This document shows, piece after piece, positions 26,950-38,842 of a DNA stretch of 64,000 nt. Below the pieces are notes generated by a model. It had not been told where the DNA came from and made no database searches. It saw nothing but the letters and a program-made list of their open reading frames with translations. A program made the translations under genes and the position numbers. Position 1 is the first letter of the stretch, and the number at the start of each line of letters is the position of its first letter. The DNA comes from Chionoecetes opilio (Eukaryota; Arthropoda; Malacostraca; Decapoda; Majidae): positions 27,501 to 91,500 of the forward strand of contig JACEEZ010013467.1 of NCBI GenBank assembly GCA_016584305.1, read 5' to 3'.

Positions 26950-27925
26950 GTTACGGCGATATATTTGGTCCCCTGATAAATAGTGTCACCAAAACACAAG
27001 TTATATTATTTTCTCATGTAGGTCATTTATCTATACTAGTCAGTGATAACTTCGATCATAGACCACTGTGGTACAGATACAGTGGTATATATGCTTCTTT
27101 ACATCTTATTTACCATGTAGCTATGTGGCGATGAATGTGGTACGCTGATAAATAATGTCACCCAAACACAAGTTATATTATTTTCTCATGTAGGTCATTT
27201 ATTTATACTAGTCAGTGATAACTTCGATCATAGACCACTGTGGTACAGATACAGTGGTATATATGGTTCTTTACAGCTTATTTACCTTGTAGCTATGTGG
27301 CGATGAATGTGGTACCCTGATAAATAGTGTCACCAAAACACAAGTTATATTATTTACTCATGTAGGTCATTTATTTATACTAGTCAGTGATAACTTCGAT
27401 CATAGACCACTGTGGTACAGATACAGTGGTATATATGCTTCTTTACATCTTATTTACCTTGTAGCTATGTGGCGATGAATGTGGTAGGGCCTACCCTGAT
27501 AAATAATATCACCAAAACACAAGTCATATTATTTTCTCATGTAGGTCATTTATTTATACTAGTCAGTGATAACTTCGATCATAGACCACTGTGGTACAGA
27601 TACAGTGGTATATATGCTTCTTTACATCTTATTTACCATGTAGCTATGTGGCGATGAATGTGGTAGCTACCCTGATATAAATAATGTCACCAAAACACAA
27701 GTTATATTATTGTTTCATGTAGGTCATTTATTTATACTAGTCAGTGATAACTTCGATCATAGACCACTGTGGTACAGATAGGCTACAGTGGAATATATGG
27801 TTCTTTACATCTTATTTATTTACCTTGTAGCTATGTGGCGATGAATGTGGTACCCTGATAAATAAGGAAACCAAAACACATGTTATATTATTTTCTCATG
27901 TAGGTCATTTATTATACAATTGGTA
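26950..27925. repeat. 172-189-bp tandem repeat, about 5.5 copies, inside G
   Basis: Key phrases GTCACCAAAACACAAGTTAT and CATAGACCACTGTGGTACAG recur; GATGAATGTGGTA starts at about 27129, 27301, 27473, 27650 and 27839. Confidence 0.95.
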
Positions 27926-28028
27926 TACATTGTCAAACAAATATTCACCCAGGGAGCAGTGTTTCAGTGCGTATTTGTGCAGTGTAGCTACTCGGGCCAA
28001 GGGTAGCTGGTCAGATCGCTACACTGGG

Positions 28029-28410
28029 CATGCCTCCCGACGTGGATGCCTGGCTTATTTGTTCTTATTACTATGGAAATCCATTCTGTATGGCCTTGGC
28101 ACTAATACAATATATAAAGTAGTCAACCAGGAATATACTTGTCGATAATGACACACAGACGTTGTATTCTTACTGTTAAATATGTCTTTTTCTGTGTCAC
28201 CCTTCCCGCGCATGCCTCCGAAGTGGATGCCTGGCTTATTTGTTCTTATTACTATGGAAATCCATTCTGTATTGCCTTGGCACTAATACAATATATAAAG
28301 TAGTCAACCAGGAACATACTTGTCGATAATGACACACAGACGTTGTATTCTTACTGTTAAATATGCCTTTTTCTGTGTCACCCTTCCCGCGCATGCCTCC
28401 GACGTGGATG
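28029..28410. repeat. 183-bp tandem duplication inside G
   Basis: The unit with GATGCCTGGCTTATTTGTTC and CTTGTCGATAATGACACACA occurs twice; a third start (GCATGCCTCCGACGTGGATG) is at 28392. Confidence 0.9.
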
Positions 28411-29389
28411 GGTGAACATGATATGATTTACACATAATAACGCGTTGTTTTGTACAAATACTTAGCCCACCTGTACAATACTGATTATTCAATGTACGAC
28501 CAAAGTTAAAGCAGGGAACGTTACTGTATTATTACAAACAGGAGCACAAACCTGCCATGGTGTCCTCGTCCCTTGCAGCTTGTGCCAGGTACACCAAAAC
28601 ACCCGTATATGTTCATATATATCTAACCACTGGGCTTGTGTCTGGTATATAGCGATTATTCAAGTCTTCTTCTATCATGGACAGCCTTATAGTGTACGGA
28701 CACTTATCATTTATGACATAATTTGCCATATTGCTGGCTTGGGGCGGTTGTCGGTGCGAGAGCGGGCCAAGCAGCAACACTAAAGGCGAATTTTGGTGAG
28801 AGAAGCCGTAAGAAGCCGGCTTCTTACGGCTTCTTGCGGCTTCTCTCTCGTTTTCGTGCCTCGCCAGAACGGCTGACAGTGGTGTTCGAGGCTCGCCCGC
28901 TCGGCGCTCACAGCTGATAACTGTAAACAAAACAGCCACACTGACGAAAGTGTACCGTCGAATGAAAGCCATTAATAAGTTACGATAACTGACTGACGAT
29001 ATTGTGAATGGATCACAACACATATCCTTCACATTAATGTCTTTTTGCTCCATAAACCAAGGACTATTAATAGGGCAAGGTAAAGAGGCGGGCACCTAAG
29101 GACATCATATGGGGCTGGGTGGGTCGAGCTCCACATTAGTGACTTATTTTTTTATTAACTGCTGCACCTGATGGCAAGGGTCAGGTATAATGAGGAATTT
29201 CATTAGCTGGCCATCATCTGCCCGCCAGTGCCCGGGATTTTCCGCTTTGGGGGTTGGGCTGATTTATATTTTGCTTGGAAGATAGGGGGGCTGTTTTTTA
29301 TTCTTGGCTAATTTTTGGCATTAAATTAATCTCTCTCTCTCTCTCTCAGCTTAATGAATTACTGTATGGGTATATGGGACTCAACAAAT

Positions 29390-30066
29390 ACTTTTCTCAA
29401 CTTTACTTTTTAGCGTTTTAAAACTGCAAAATATTGCAGCTAAACTAGCTATTGGAGGAGCAAGATAGAAGGATCACGTTACTCCTATCATAAAAGAGTT
29501 AAAGTGGTTAACAATTAAAGACAGATATATTTATGAAAAATGTTTCGCTGTTTATAAGGCTGTCAATGGGTTGTATCCGGAGTGGTATCTAGTTTTCCAT
29601 TGTCAGGGAAAATACAGCCAGTACAACAAGGCAGCTAAAAGACCTTTATGTGCCAAGAGCCAGAACAGACTGGTGCCAGACCCATCACTGTACAAAGGCC
29701 TTAACTATGCAACAATTTGCCTTCATGCATCATTAATTATGGAAGTCTACACTTTTAAGTCTTGACTTATAAATTTACTTTTAATTGACCCTAAGTGAAC
29801 TATAATTTGTTTCCCCATATCAAATAGCAGTTGCATATGTTAGTAGTATTTTAAAGATATTTGAAGTTACTTTTAGTTCTTATTGTTTAATGTTATAATT
29901 AATTTCCTTTTAATGTTTCGTTTGACTTTCTTTTTATGTATTTTTTTTTATTTGCGTGACTTTCAGAAGAAGTTTCATTTTTAGTATATATTGCATAGAA
30001 CATCTGTGATGTAAGTTTGATAGTAAAACCATGTTTCATGGAAATAAGATATTTATTTATTTATTT
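29390..30066 (+). pseudogene. 5'-truncated LINE 3' end (CR1/Jockey-like RT C terminus)
   Basis: Coding remnants read KLAIGGARKDHVTPIIKELK, then WLTIKDRYIYEKCFAVYKAVNGLYPEW, the C-terminal thumb-like region of non-LTR reverse transcriptases (compare the usual form ...RHDHITPxLKxLHWLPV...). The frame then runs to a stop at about 29763. A 3' untranslated region of about 300 bp ends in AATAAGA and TATTTATTTATTTA, a microsatellite tail typical of such LINEs. One stop in the N-terminal part marks it as dead. This LINE differs from L1x. Confidence 0.78.
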
Positions 30067-30700
30067 ACTCCCCCTCTCACTCCTTCTCTCAGAGTCTTCT
30101 CCTTCATCTTCGGTCGGATAACACTTCATGCAACCGGCACATACATACCTGAAACATAGACTGTGTTACTATTGCAGATTAAACCCTTGCCATGAAAGGA
30201 AATAGAGACAGACAGCATTATGAGTGTTTGTTCATACATGACAATAGTCATGTTCATAGTTTCATCCTAAATTTTACCGATATTTGCCACCTTTATAGAT
30301 AAACAGGCTAAATATACAAGGAAATGCAAATAATATAAAAAGTATGTTGTTGATGTGTACCTTTATAGAAGTTTTATAAGGACAAGTAAAAATTAATAAC
30401 AGAAGCAAATAATCCAACTATACACTAAAATAAAAAATGTATTTAAACCTCAGATTTTAATGCACAAAGGGCCAGTGTAATACTGATTGGTCAGATAATT
30501 GCAACCAAAGTAGCCAGTAAATACGATTAACATTCATATTCAACAAATACAATTTCTCATAACTAGTTTCATAATTTTGTATTTCCTATATGCAGAAACA
30601 CTCTTGACCCATAACCTAATCCTACTTAATGTCACCAAACCGAACGTATTAGGTATATACACTGATGCTCCTGTAGTACTTTTTCAAAGTTTAGTGTATA

Positions 30701-30790
30701 CACACAACCCTCGCTTTTACGGACCTTTATATAACAAATATCGGCTTCAACATTTTTTCTGCCAGTCCGGTATATGCGTGCATTTACCGA
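30701..30790 (+). mobile_element. Isolated Tigger/pogo-type end
   Basis: CACACAACCCTCGCTTTTAC preceded by TA, nearly the same as the T1 end at 52460. No partner end recognised downstream. Confidence 0.45.
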
Positions 30791-31165
30791 ATAAGTTCAG
30801 TATATGCGTTGTACGGTTCTGATTGTTTTTAATTGCCCTGTATTCGTGTAGTATTTGTGATGGCTGCATGTATGTAAGTATACGAACTTTCGTCAGATGT
30901 AACGGACAAAGTTCACGATACACGGAATTAGTCGGAAATAGGGAACTTTCACCTAATATAACGACCACAATTTGTTATATGCGAAAAGTTCGGATCCCTC
31001 GGATAATTATAACCTCGCATCCTTCCCCCAATTTGTTCGTCAAAGCGAGAGTACATCATTTACACCATTAATTATATGTCAACATAAAAATCAGGTACAC
31101 CAAAAAATAGCCATTAATCCTTCTTTCATAAACATACTAATTTAACCAAAATATACAGAAATACA

Positions 31166-31201
<36 letters not shown>

Positions 31202-31203
31202 TA

Positions 31204-31761
31204 AATCTTAAGAACAAGGGCTCCACCCCCTATCTTCTTCTTCTTATAGCCAACAAGCTTGGGGACATGGTAGAAACCGGGGTTTTTGGGTGGGGGAGCA
31301 CACACATTAGGGAAATATGGCCTCCACAAAAAAATCCATAAACTAGGGAAATTTCCCTAGTTCATAGACTTTATCGGGGCCATATTTCCCTTATATGTGT
31401 GCTCCCCCACCCAAAAACCCCGGTTTCCACCATGTCCCCAAGCTTGTTGTCTATAAGAAGAAGAAGAAGATAGGAGGTTGAGCCTTTATTCTAAAGATGA
31501 CAAAACTCTACAGACCTAACCTAGCACCCCCCCTCGAGCCCATCGGGCTGTGCACTAACCTAACCTAACCTGACCTGACCTAACCTAACTAACCCTACTG
31601 GACTTAGTTTTTCTCAAGAACCTGAAATTTAATATCGGCCATGTAGGCAAAGTAAGGATCGGCACTCATTAAAATCTAAACAGATGTGTTAAGGACAGTA
31701 AGTATAACACATAGAGCCAACATTTGGGTCAGCTTACCGTGGAGCCCTTGTTCTTAAGATT
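31204..31761. mobile_element. Foldback element M
   Basis: Outer ends AATCTTAAGAACAAGGGCTC (31204) and complement (ending about 31761). A second inverted repeat of about 130 bp inside (31227-31340 and 31363-31490, both with GGGGTTTTTGGGTGGGGGAG) is centred on the 22-bp palindrome at 31341-31362. The right part contains TAACC/TGACC repeats. A half-copy lies at 34330-34420. Confidence 0.65.
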
Positions 31762-32926
31762 TTCCCTCAACGCAATGCTAGTCATTTCCACAATACCTAT
31801 CAGCACCTAAGTATTACAATTATTACTACACATTAATATTGTTCATCTCCGTCAACAGTAATGTAATGCATACTTAGATATCTTGCAATGTTTTGTGGTG
31901 GAATTCGGATGATGGTGAAGGTTTATGGTGCTCTCGTCTCCGTCGGCGAGAGTTCCAACATTTTCACGTTCTCAACAAGTGTGAGAGATCTCTAAGAACC
32001 AAAATTGGAGCATAATGAATCAGCGAAAACGTTTCCGGTCTGCTTTTGATAGCATAATTAGTAAAATTAGAAAAAACAACGTCTTGTGTTAATGTTAAAA
32101 GACTCGAGAAAGTTATTTCACCAGACGACGTTCTCCTATCACCATGTCATTCCATTTTAGCTCTATTAGTGTGGTCCGAAAGTTAAGCCCGTGCTACTAA
32201 ATGTACAAATCAGGCTAATTTGTGCCATATTATCAGCGAAATTCAGCAAAAACTACTACGTAGCAGCTAGGCCCTATCGTCAGCCTGATAAGACATGATC
32301 AATCTTTCACCAGTTTTAAAGTTGTCCTGTCGTGTCATTAACCTTGTATATTCTTGTTCGTGGTCTTAAGGTGTGTCCATGCTTCTGAATGTACATCTAT
32401 GTGTTTACTTGTGTCTTGTTATCTGTAATTACAGTATTTCTACGACGATACTCACTGTGTCAGAATCTCTGCCCTCCCCGCCATATTTGTTGTTATCTCT
32501 GACGTCACGGCAACAAGCGGGAAGAAGCCGTGGTAAGCGAGCCCTGGCTCTCGCTTCTTATGGCTTCTTACGGCTTGACCAGCTGGGCCAATCCGTAAGA
32601 AGCCGGCTTCTTAAAAGTGCCTCGCCATAACTAGAAAACGCAAGCTGCAAGAAGCCGGCTTCTTACGGCTTCTTCACCAAAATTCGCCTTAAGAACCAAA
32701 ATATCTCATGTATAAACAACACTGTTGGGCGAGTAACTTGATGACAGCAATAGATGAGGCATTCTTCTATTGTGGGATGCCTCATTTGGTGAAGGATAGC
32801 ATTGTTTAACTGATTTTAGACGATATTTCTATTTACCTGATATATTTGGTCTCTCACGCCACCGCGCATGCGCAGTAGGGGCCTGGCAACCTTTTATCAT
32901 GGCAACCCTTTGTATCGTCACAGCGT

Positions 32927-33088
32927 CCACCCCTCACGGCAACACGCCGTCATCCGCCTCACCTGTGCCTTCCTGAGGAGGACAGGTCAACTACCACGCC
33001 TGTGATAACATCATAGGACATCACCAGGGCTCATAGTGTTCCCCAGGGGATCCTCGCAGCCCTAAAACAAGAACAAGAACAAGAACAA
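32927..33088 (+). pseudogene. 3' end of LINE L1x (continuation of 26417-26883)
   Basis: Matches 55415-55575: TCATCCGCCTCACCTGTGCC, GGACATCACCAGGGCTCATA, CTCGCAGCCCTAAAA, and ends in an (AACAAG)n tail. It lies directly right of element G, so 26417-33088 is one LINE insertion. Confidence 0.85.
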
Positions 33089-33884
33089 GGATTACGAAGA
33101 TCAACCCAAGATTTGCTGTTTTTGAGCGCGGTCTTGGTACGAAGACGGGACTAGAGAACAAGCATTAGAAAACGGGAGTTTCGGCGCCGCGTGGCTTTGT
33201 TGTGATGCCGTACAGATGCGGGGAAAACCATGCCTATCATCATGACCATTAGGAATAGCAAGCAAGCGTTGCGAAGACATCTCTCAGGGGGGAGATGCTC
33301 GAAAGAGTTACGGGACCGTAAGTATTACCCTAAGGGACTTTTATCTCGTAGCGCCTCTACGGGTGATGCTCAAACCGTGTTCTCACTCGCTACGGGACCG
33401 CGAGGCTAATAGGGTGGTCTGGAGCACCCCTAACTCCCTAAGGGAGTGAACTTTGAAGCGACAAGACATCAACAAACAATGAATTACAAGTTGTATCACT
33501 ATATTTTATGTTTATTGTGTATTATAGAGCCATTTCATGCGTGCCTGTTTGAAATGTGATGTGTTTATTGCGTCATTGACTCCATATATATCATATTTAA
33601 CATACAATACCTATACTTGTAATAAATTCATATTAGGGCAAACCTAATATATTAAATATATATATCGATCAACTTCTTGAATCAAAACATATAGGTCATC
33701 ATACAAGTTTGGCCGCTACGGCGGAAATACTTTGGAACTCATCCTTCCGGCTTTGATTGAAATGAACTACCGCACTGTATTGTATGCTTATTGTACTTCA
33801 CATCTGTAAAGGTTCCAGCGTGCGCTCAGCCTTGGCTAACCCACACGGCCACTATGAAATATGAGGTGCCTTAAAAAATTCTAA

Positions 33885-34305
33885 GTCCAGTTAGGTTAGG
33901 TTAGGTTAGGTTAGGTAAGGTATACTTTGTGGTTAAGGTTAGGTTAGGTTAGGTATACTTTGTGGTTAAGGTTAGGTATACTTTGTGGTTAAGGTTAGGT
34001 TAGGTTAGGTATACTTTGTGGTTAAGGTTAGGTTAGGTTAGGTATACTTTGTGGTTAAGGTTAGGTTAGGTTAGGTATACTTTGTGGTTAAGGTTAGGTT
34101 AGGTTAGGTATACTTTGTGGTTAAGGTTAGGTTAGGTTAGGTTAGGTATACTTTGTGGTTAAGGTTAGGTATACTTTGTGGTTAGGTTAGGTTAGGTATA
34201 CTTTGTGGTTAAGGTTAGGTTAGGTTCGGTTAGGTATACTTTGTGGTTAAGGTTAGGTTAGGTTAGGTATACTTTGTGGTTAAGGTTAGGTTAGGTTAGA
34301 TATAG
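33885..34305. repeat. Higher-order TTAGG array with TATACTTTGTGGTTAAGG spacer
   Basis: Runs of two to five TTAGG units (the arthropod telomere motif) alternate with the spacer GGTATACTTTGTGGTTAA about eleven times, period 33-38 bp. It lies inside Q, so it is interstitial and not a telomere. Confidence 0.92.
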
Positions 34306-34509
34306 TGACTTTGATGATTTTTTGGAGAGCCATAAATCACTTATATTTGCTTCCCCCACCCAAAAACCCCGTATTCCCGCCAGTTCCCCAGGCTTGTTGG
34401 CTATAGGGGAAAGAAAAAAAAGATAGGGGTGAAGGACTTCTTCCAAAGTTTTACCGCTACGGCTATAATGATGCGGTCGGTGGTGGTATCAACAACTGAA
34501 CTGAACTGA

Positions 34510-34800
34510 ACTGGTATCAAATGTCTGACGTACAAATGCACGTACACACACAAGCAAGGATATTATAAAGTTATACTATCCTTGCACACAAGTGTCAGTG
34601 TGTCAAGAGTGAGGTGTGTCTTGTCTGACCTAAAGAGCGAACGCTCAGTTCTCATCCACTATAACAGAGACCGCCGCGGCCACGAATACGGCAAGGAGGT
34701 ACGGAGTGGGCCAGCAGTGGCCTATAGATACTAATTTCGGGCACGCAGGACTCGAACCTATGATCAGCGCATCAAGGTATACCCTGGGTACGTCTCTGTA
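34510..34800 (-). mobile_element. Probable SINE fragment
   Basis: Minus strand shows a B-box-like GGTTCGAGTCCTG at about 34745-34757 and ends in GTGTGTGTACG. The A box is degenerate. Confidence 0.4.
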
Positions 34801-34865
34801 GTATTCAGCAGGAGAATATTATGCTGAAAGGCTAATATGGCGGCTATATATTATCGTAACATTCT

Positions 34866-35097
34866 GGCGGTGTTGTGCTAAAATTGGCCCTATTTCGGAA
34901 ATCGTCCGATCTTAGTTCAACACCGGCAAACATAGTTTTTAGGTTTGTGTTAAGTTATGTTTAAGTTATGTTTAGGTCTGGTTTAGCTTAGGTAAGGTTT
35001 ATGATAGGTTTGTGTTAAGTTTTGTAGAGTTATTTAGGTTAAATAAGCGTCCGCGGGACGATTTCCGAAATGGGCTGATTTTAGCAAAACAGCGGCA
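34866..35097. mobile_element. Small TIR element (about 230 bp)
   Basis: About 40-bp inverted ends sharing GCTAAAAT and TTTCGGAAATCGTCC. The interior has GTTAAGTTATGTTTAGGT repeats. No clear duplication. Confidence 0.5.
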
Positions 35098-35545
35098 TTT
35101 GAAGTCTTAAAATTTATTTATCGGGCTTCCTGACAGCTGAGAGCATGATGATTGGCTAGATAAAGCTGCGTCATGCGAGGCGCTGCTCTGTGATTGGTCA
35201 GCAGAATTTCCCCACACAAATTCCTAGAATATCCCTATATTCCCCACCCAGAGGCCACCGATAACCGTACGGGAGTGACTGCTCGATACGAGCATCTCCC
35301 TCAGCCCACCCTCGTAAGGTTATTGTAGCCATACACTCGTAAGTTGTCTCTTACGAGGGATTTTCGAGCATCCCTGCCCAGGCTGTCTTGTAGAAAATTA
35401 TACCGTGGAAACAAGAGAAAAGAAAGGACATTGGAGCAGAGTATGATGAGTGGCTGAGGTTAAGAAAGGCTCACTTGACATGAAAAACAACATAATGTTA
35501 CAAAGTAGTAATGACAAATGGTTGTAGAAGAAGAAATAACGGCAT

Positions 35546-36652
35546 ATAACGGATAGATGAAGAGATATGGTGTTATAACGGATGAGAAGCCGCTGTCTGT
35601 TATGTGTATTGCTACACTTTTCCAATACTGGGGGAAAATAAGGTTATTATGGACGAGAACTGCGCGGTCGCTACCGCCGTTACCACCTACGTTTTCTATA
35701 TTTTTTTTTGCTCAGTATATTTTGAGCTCAGTATATTGTACATTATTAATCCATTTTCGCGTAACCTTCAAAACTTATATGCATATTGTAGAAATAATGA
35801 AGTTGGTTAATACGCATACACTACAGACACACTCCCTTTTCAGAGGCCCCCCAACCCTATAGGAGGTTAGGTTAAGGTTCGGTTAGGTTCATAATCTCGC
35901 CGGGGGGGGTCGAGGGGGGCGGACCCCCCCCCCCCCCCGTTATGAGGTTAGGTTAGGTTTGGTTCGGGTAATAATCCTCAAAGCAGGCAGCAGGGCGAAA
36001 CAAGCGGACTACTCGGCAGCTGGCGAATGCAGGGCGGGGCGGGGCGCACTTGGTTTTCGTATAATTCTGTCACTTTTCTGGTTTCTGAGACACTGACTAT
36101 TATTTCCTGGCAAAGTTTTATTGCTTTTTCTGATGGACGTACATTGTTATCAATGGAAACGGCGACCTTAGGATTTGGTGATGAAAAAAGAAAAGAAAAA
36201 TGTATTGGGTTTCCGGAAAATAAAAATACCTCCATCTGAAGAAAAAAACACTAATTCTAGGTAAGGAGAAACTAGTCAGTCTCAGAAAATGACCGCGCAC
36301 TCCTCGTCCATTTTTACCATGAAAAATAAATAGTTTTTGAAAAACCTTACTCTCTGGTTAGTAGGAATTAGGTCAAATAAACTGGTTAGTTAACGTTGTT
36401 GGGAGTCCAGGTTAGGTTTGATTTCCTTTGGGTTATTAGCTTTATAATGATAGTGCTTTATGGAGTCATACACGTTATCTTTAATACTCTCAGACTTATC
36501 TTTTTTAATAAAATATTCTAATATATCTTTACATAGTGTGTCTTGCAAGTGGCTCCTACTTAGCATATACCCCCAAAAATATTACCTTATTCCCCATTAT
36601 CCAAAAAACTTTGCTAAATTTCCAGTTTAACACCGAATTCACTTTGGTGAAC
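35546..36652. other. No gene; TTAGG remnants and poly-G/C
   Basis: Short TTAGGTTAGG pieces near 35868 and 35945, and a poly-C run around 35925. 36000-36590 shows nothing recognisable. 36595-37140 as a whole has an inverted relative at 56400-56985. Confidence 0.55.
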
Positions 36653-36992
36653 GTAACTATTTTTTTCTGATGAGTTTTGATGTGTTTTGAATCTATCTTC
36701 TAACCGTTTCTGTCGCAAATAATTTTTTTAAAGTGATATGCGACAAATAATGATTGAAAAACAAAATTCAACATAACCGAACCTATACTTAACCTAACCT
36801 TTACCTAACCTATTCTAACCTTTACCTAACCTAACTTAGCCTTTACCTAACCTAACCTAACCTTTACCTAACATAAGCTATACCTAACCTAACCTAACCT
36901 TCACTCCCCTCCCCCCAAAAAAAGTGATTGCCTCAGAAACGGTTAGCAGATTAATTCAAACCACATCAAAACTCACCAGAAAAAAATAATCA
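36653..36992. mobile_element. MITE-like inverted repeat with TAACC (telomere-like) centre, copy 1
   Basis: Inverted ends of about 70 bp (TTTTTTTCTGATGAGTTTTG; AACCGTTTCTG) flank a centre made of CCTAACCTTTACCTAACC. The same structure lies inverted at 56578-56920 within a longer shared block. Confidence 0.65.
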
Positions 36993-37180
36993 CATTTCTT
37001 TATGCAACGTGAATAATAGAGAAATGTGCATGCCTGCAGTCGCACACACACCATATCAGGCAGGGCAGTCAGAATAATGACACTCATGATCACCACATTA
37101 TATCAAGAGAGGTGAATTTGTGGCATTAAAATAACTGAGACGTTTTCGGCTGATGCAGAATGTTGTTACTCATATATAAT

Positions 37181-38282
37181 CAGTGGCGTAGCTACGGGGG
37201 GGCATGGGTGGTCACGTGCCCCCCCACGAGAAGCCGGTGCCCCCCCAGGTGCCCACCCACTGGCCACGGCTGCCGTGTGGTGTGGGAACCGTGTTCCACA
37301 AGGTCATCACTTTGGCAAAACGAGGGAAGGAACATGGCAGAGTTGATCAAGAATTATTAAAGCTAACAGCTCAACTGCATGATTATTGGTGTAAACTTCT
37401 TATGCGCATTGTAAGTACAATCACATATATTGCTGAACGTGGATTAGCATTCCGAGGCACAGATGAAGTGATTGGTTCTCAAACAAATGGAAATTATCTT
37501 GGCATACTGGAACTCCTATCAGAGTATGATCCATTTTTTGCAGCTCACATCAAACTGCATGCAAATAAAGGACGAGGTCACACCATTTATCTCTCATCTA
37601 CAATTTGTGAAGAAATAATTGGAATAATGGGTGCATAAATAATTGGAATAATGGGTGCATTCAGCATAATAACTTATGCTGAAGGAAATAATAGCAAGAA
37701 TCAAGAAATCAAAATATTATTCCATTTCTCTTGACTCAATCCCAGATGAGGCTTACATTGATCAACTAACTTTGGTCATACGCTATATGGAAGACACATT
37801 GCCAAAGGAAAGGTTCCTGACATTCATGGACAATTGAGGTCACACTGGTGTCGATATGGCCAATGACCTGTTTGAGTTTTTAGAGGGCCACAAAACTGAT
37901 ATCAAAGATTGCAGGGGGCAGTCCTATGATAATGCTACAAATATGAGCGGCAAGTACAAAGGAATGCAAGCACTTATCAAAGAAAAAAATTCATTAGCAG
38001 AGTTTGTGCCATGTTGTGGGCATTCCCTAAATATAGTTGGAAAGGCAGCAGCTATTCACTACTTTGATTTCGTTTAGCAACTGTATGAGTTTTTCACAGC
38101 ATCCACTGCACGCTATGCTGCTCTCAAATCAAAATTAACATACACGGATAAGCAGTTGTATGTTCCCAAGCGACTAAGTGAAACTCGTTGGTCTTGCAGA
38201 GCTGATGCATCAAAGGCCATAGTGCATGGCTACAGAGAGATAAGAGAGGCTCTTGATGACATTATGGCCCAGTTGCAAGAAA
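37181..38282 (+). pseudogene. hAT-type transposase pseudogene (ZMYM1/DUF4371-like)
   Basis: Starts at a hAT-like end CAGTGGCGTAGCTACGGGGG. Coding pieces follow: ERGLAFRGTDEVIGSQTNGN, then YLGILELLSEYDPF (DUF4371-like N-terminal part); SLDSIPDEAYIDQLTLVIRY (first catalytic Asp region); DCRGQSYDNATNMSGKYKGM (second Asp region); CCGHSLNIVGKAA (the C-x2-H motif of hAT transposases); and RLSETRWSCR. Damage: a 24-bp tandem duplication with a stop near 37636, in-frame TGA near 37837 and TAG near 38076, and truncation at about 38282 by the repeated block beginning GTCATTTTCCACCCAGTA. The C-terminal dimerisation domain is missing. Host domesticated ZMYM1 genes share the fold, but the stops and terminal repeat point to a dead transposon. 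Confidence 0.82.
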
Positions 38283-38351
38283 TGGTCATTTTCCACCCAG
38301 TATACGATAGTGAGTGGGGCGCCCGACCGTCGTGATACTTCATTGATAATA

Positions 38352-38842
38352 GCGTATTTTCGCGACCGCTCTGGCCCGGTCTGGACTGGGCTAGTCCCGG
38401 GCGGTCACTGTTTTTGCGAGGCAGTCTAGAACGGGCTAGCCCAGTCCAGTCCGGTCCGACCCACATACCAGGACCACCTTGGACCAGTGTGGGGAGAACT
38501 GGCGCATGCGCACTACAGTCAGCGGGGAAGGCGACCAGGAGCTTCTCGTGCTGCTGATAAGACATGAAACACCATGATGGCCGACCATAAGAATAAAGTA
38601 TCACAGGCGTGGTAGTTGTAAAGTCTTCAGCACAGGTTAAAAGGCGGACGACAAAAAGGATATTGACAAGATGGACGCCTGCCGCCTTCACAGTTCAGTT
38701 CAGTACCGCCCACTCGATCCCCCAGCCAATAGGAACGACGAATGGGACGGGGCCAGTCTCGATGTATTTTCGCGACCATCAGTCCACCCTGACCCGGTCC
38801 GGACTGGACTGAACCAGGGCGGTGAACGTCACGAAAATGCGC
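38352..38842. mobile_element. TA-flanked TIR element in the duplicated block
   Basis: Ends GCGTATTTTCGCGACC and (inverted) GCGCATTTTCGTGACG, with TA on both sides. The related block at 40877-40980 lacks it (TTCATGTGAATTGAGTTTCA). The interior has repeated GGTCTGGACTGGGCT-type motifs. Confidence 0.65.

Larger units (their letters stand above)
28784..32689. mobile_element. Element P: 3.9-kb TIR element with TAA duplication (Harbinger-like) nested in G
   Basis: Ends AGGCGAATTTTGGTGA at 28784 and complement TCACCAAAATTCGCCT ending 32689, with TAA at 28781-28783 and 32690-32692. Next to both ends are repeated self-complementary AAGAAGCCGGCTTCTT blocks (28809, 32601 and 32649). The interior carries a 5'-truncated LINE, a Tigger-type end and foldback M; no own transposase was found. 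It could be two partners of one family with later insertions between them, but the matching ends and TAA favour one element. Confidence 0.68.
26888..32922. mobile_element. Element G: TIR transposon inserted in the LINE, itself interrupted by P
   Basis: Ends TGTGACGATACAAAGGGTTG at 26888 and its exact complement at 32922; just inside both is GCGCATGCGC. Flanking GCGT occurs at 26884-26887 and 32923-32926, and uninterrupted LINE copies (55408) read GGCGTCCACC, supporting a 4-bp duplication. Net length without P is about 2.1 kb. It contains two tandem-repeat arrays and no coding sequence. Superfamily undecided. Confidence 0.83.
33289..35378. mobile_element. Element Q: 2.09-kb insertion in repeat J
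   Basis: CAGG flanks both sides (33285-33288 and 35379-35382), while the empty J copy at 60245 has a single site (CTCAGGCTGTC on the complementary strand). Ends share GATGCTCGAAA in inverted orientation plus the surrounding TTACGxGG. The interior holds a TTAGG-rich array, a possible SINE and a small TIR element. No transposase. Confidence 0.72.
26384..35545 (+). repeat. Repeat J, split into three parts by a LINE and by element Q
   Basis: J pieces lie at 26384-26418 (TGTTTTTGTCGTCCAAGCAC, then CGTCTTGG), 33089-33288, and 35379-35545. Together they match the uninterrupted minus-strand copy at about 60092-60480 in order. The LINE interruption is bounded by GGAT (26415-26418 and 33089-33092), and the Q interruption by CAGG. 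J is non-coding. Confidence 0.75.

Noticed and set aside
33885..34305. True telomere
   Set aside because: The TTAGG array is interrupted by regular spacers and lies inside element Q with ordinary sequence on both sides.
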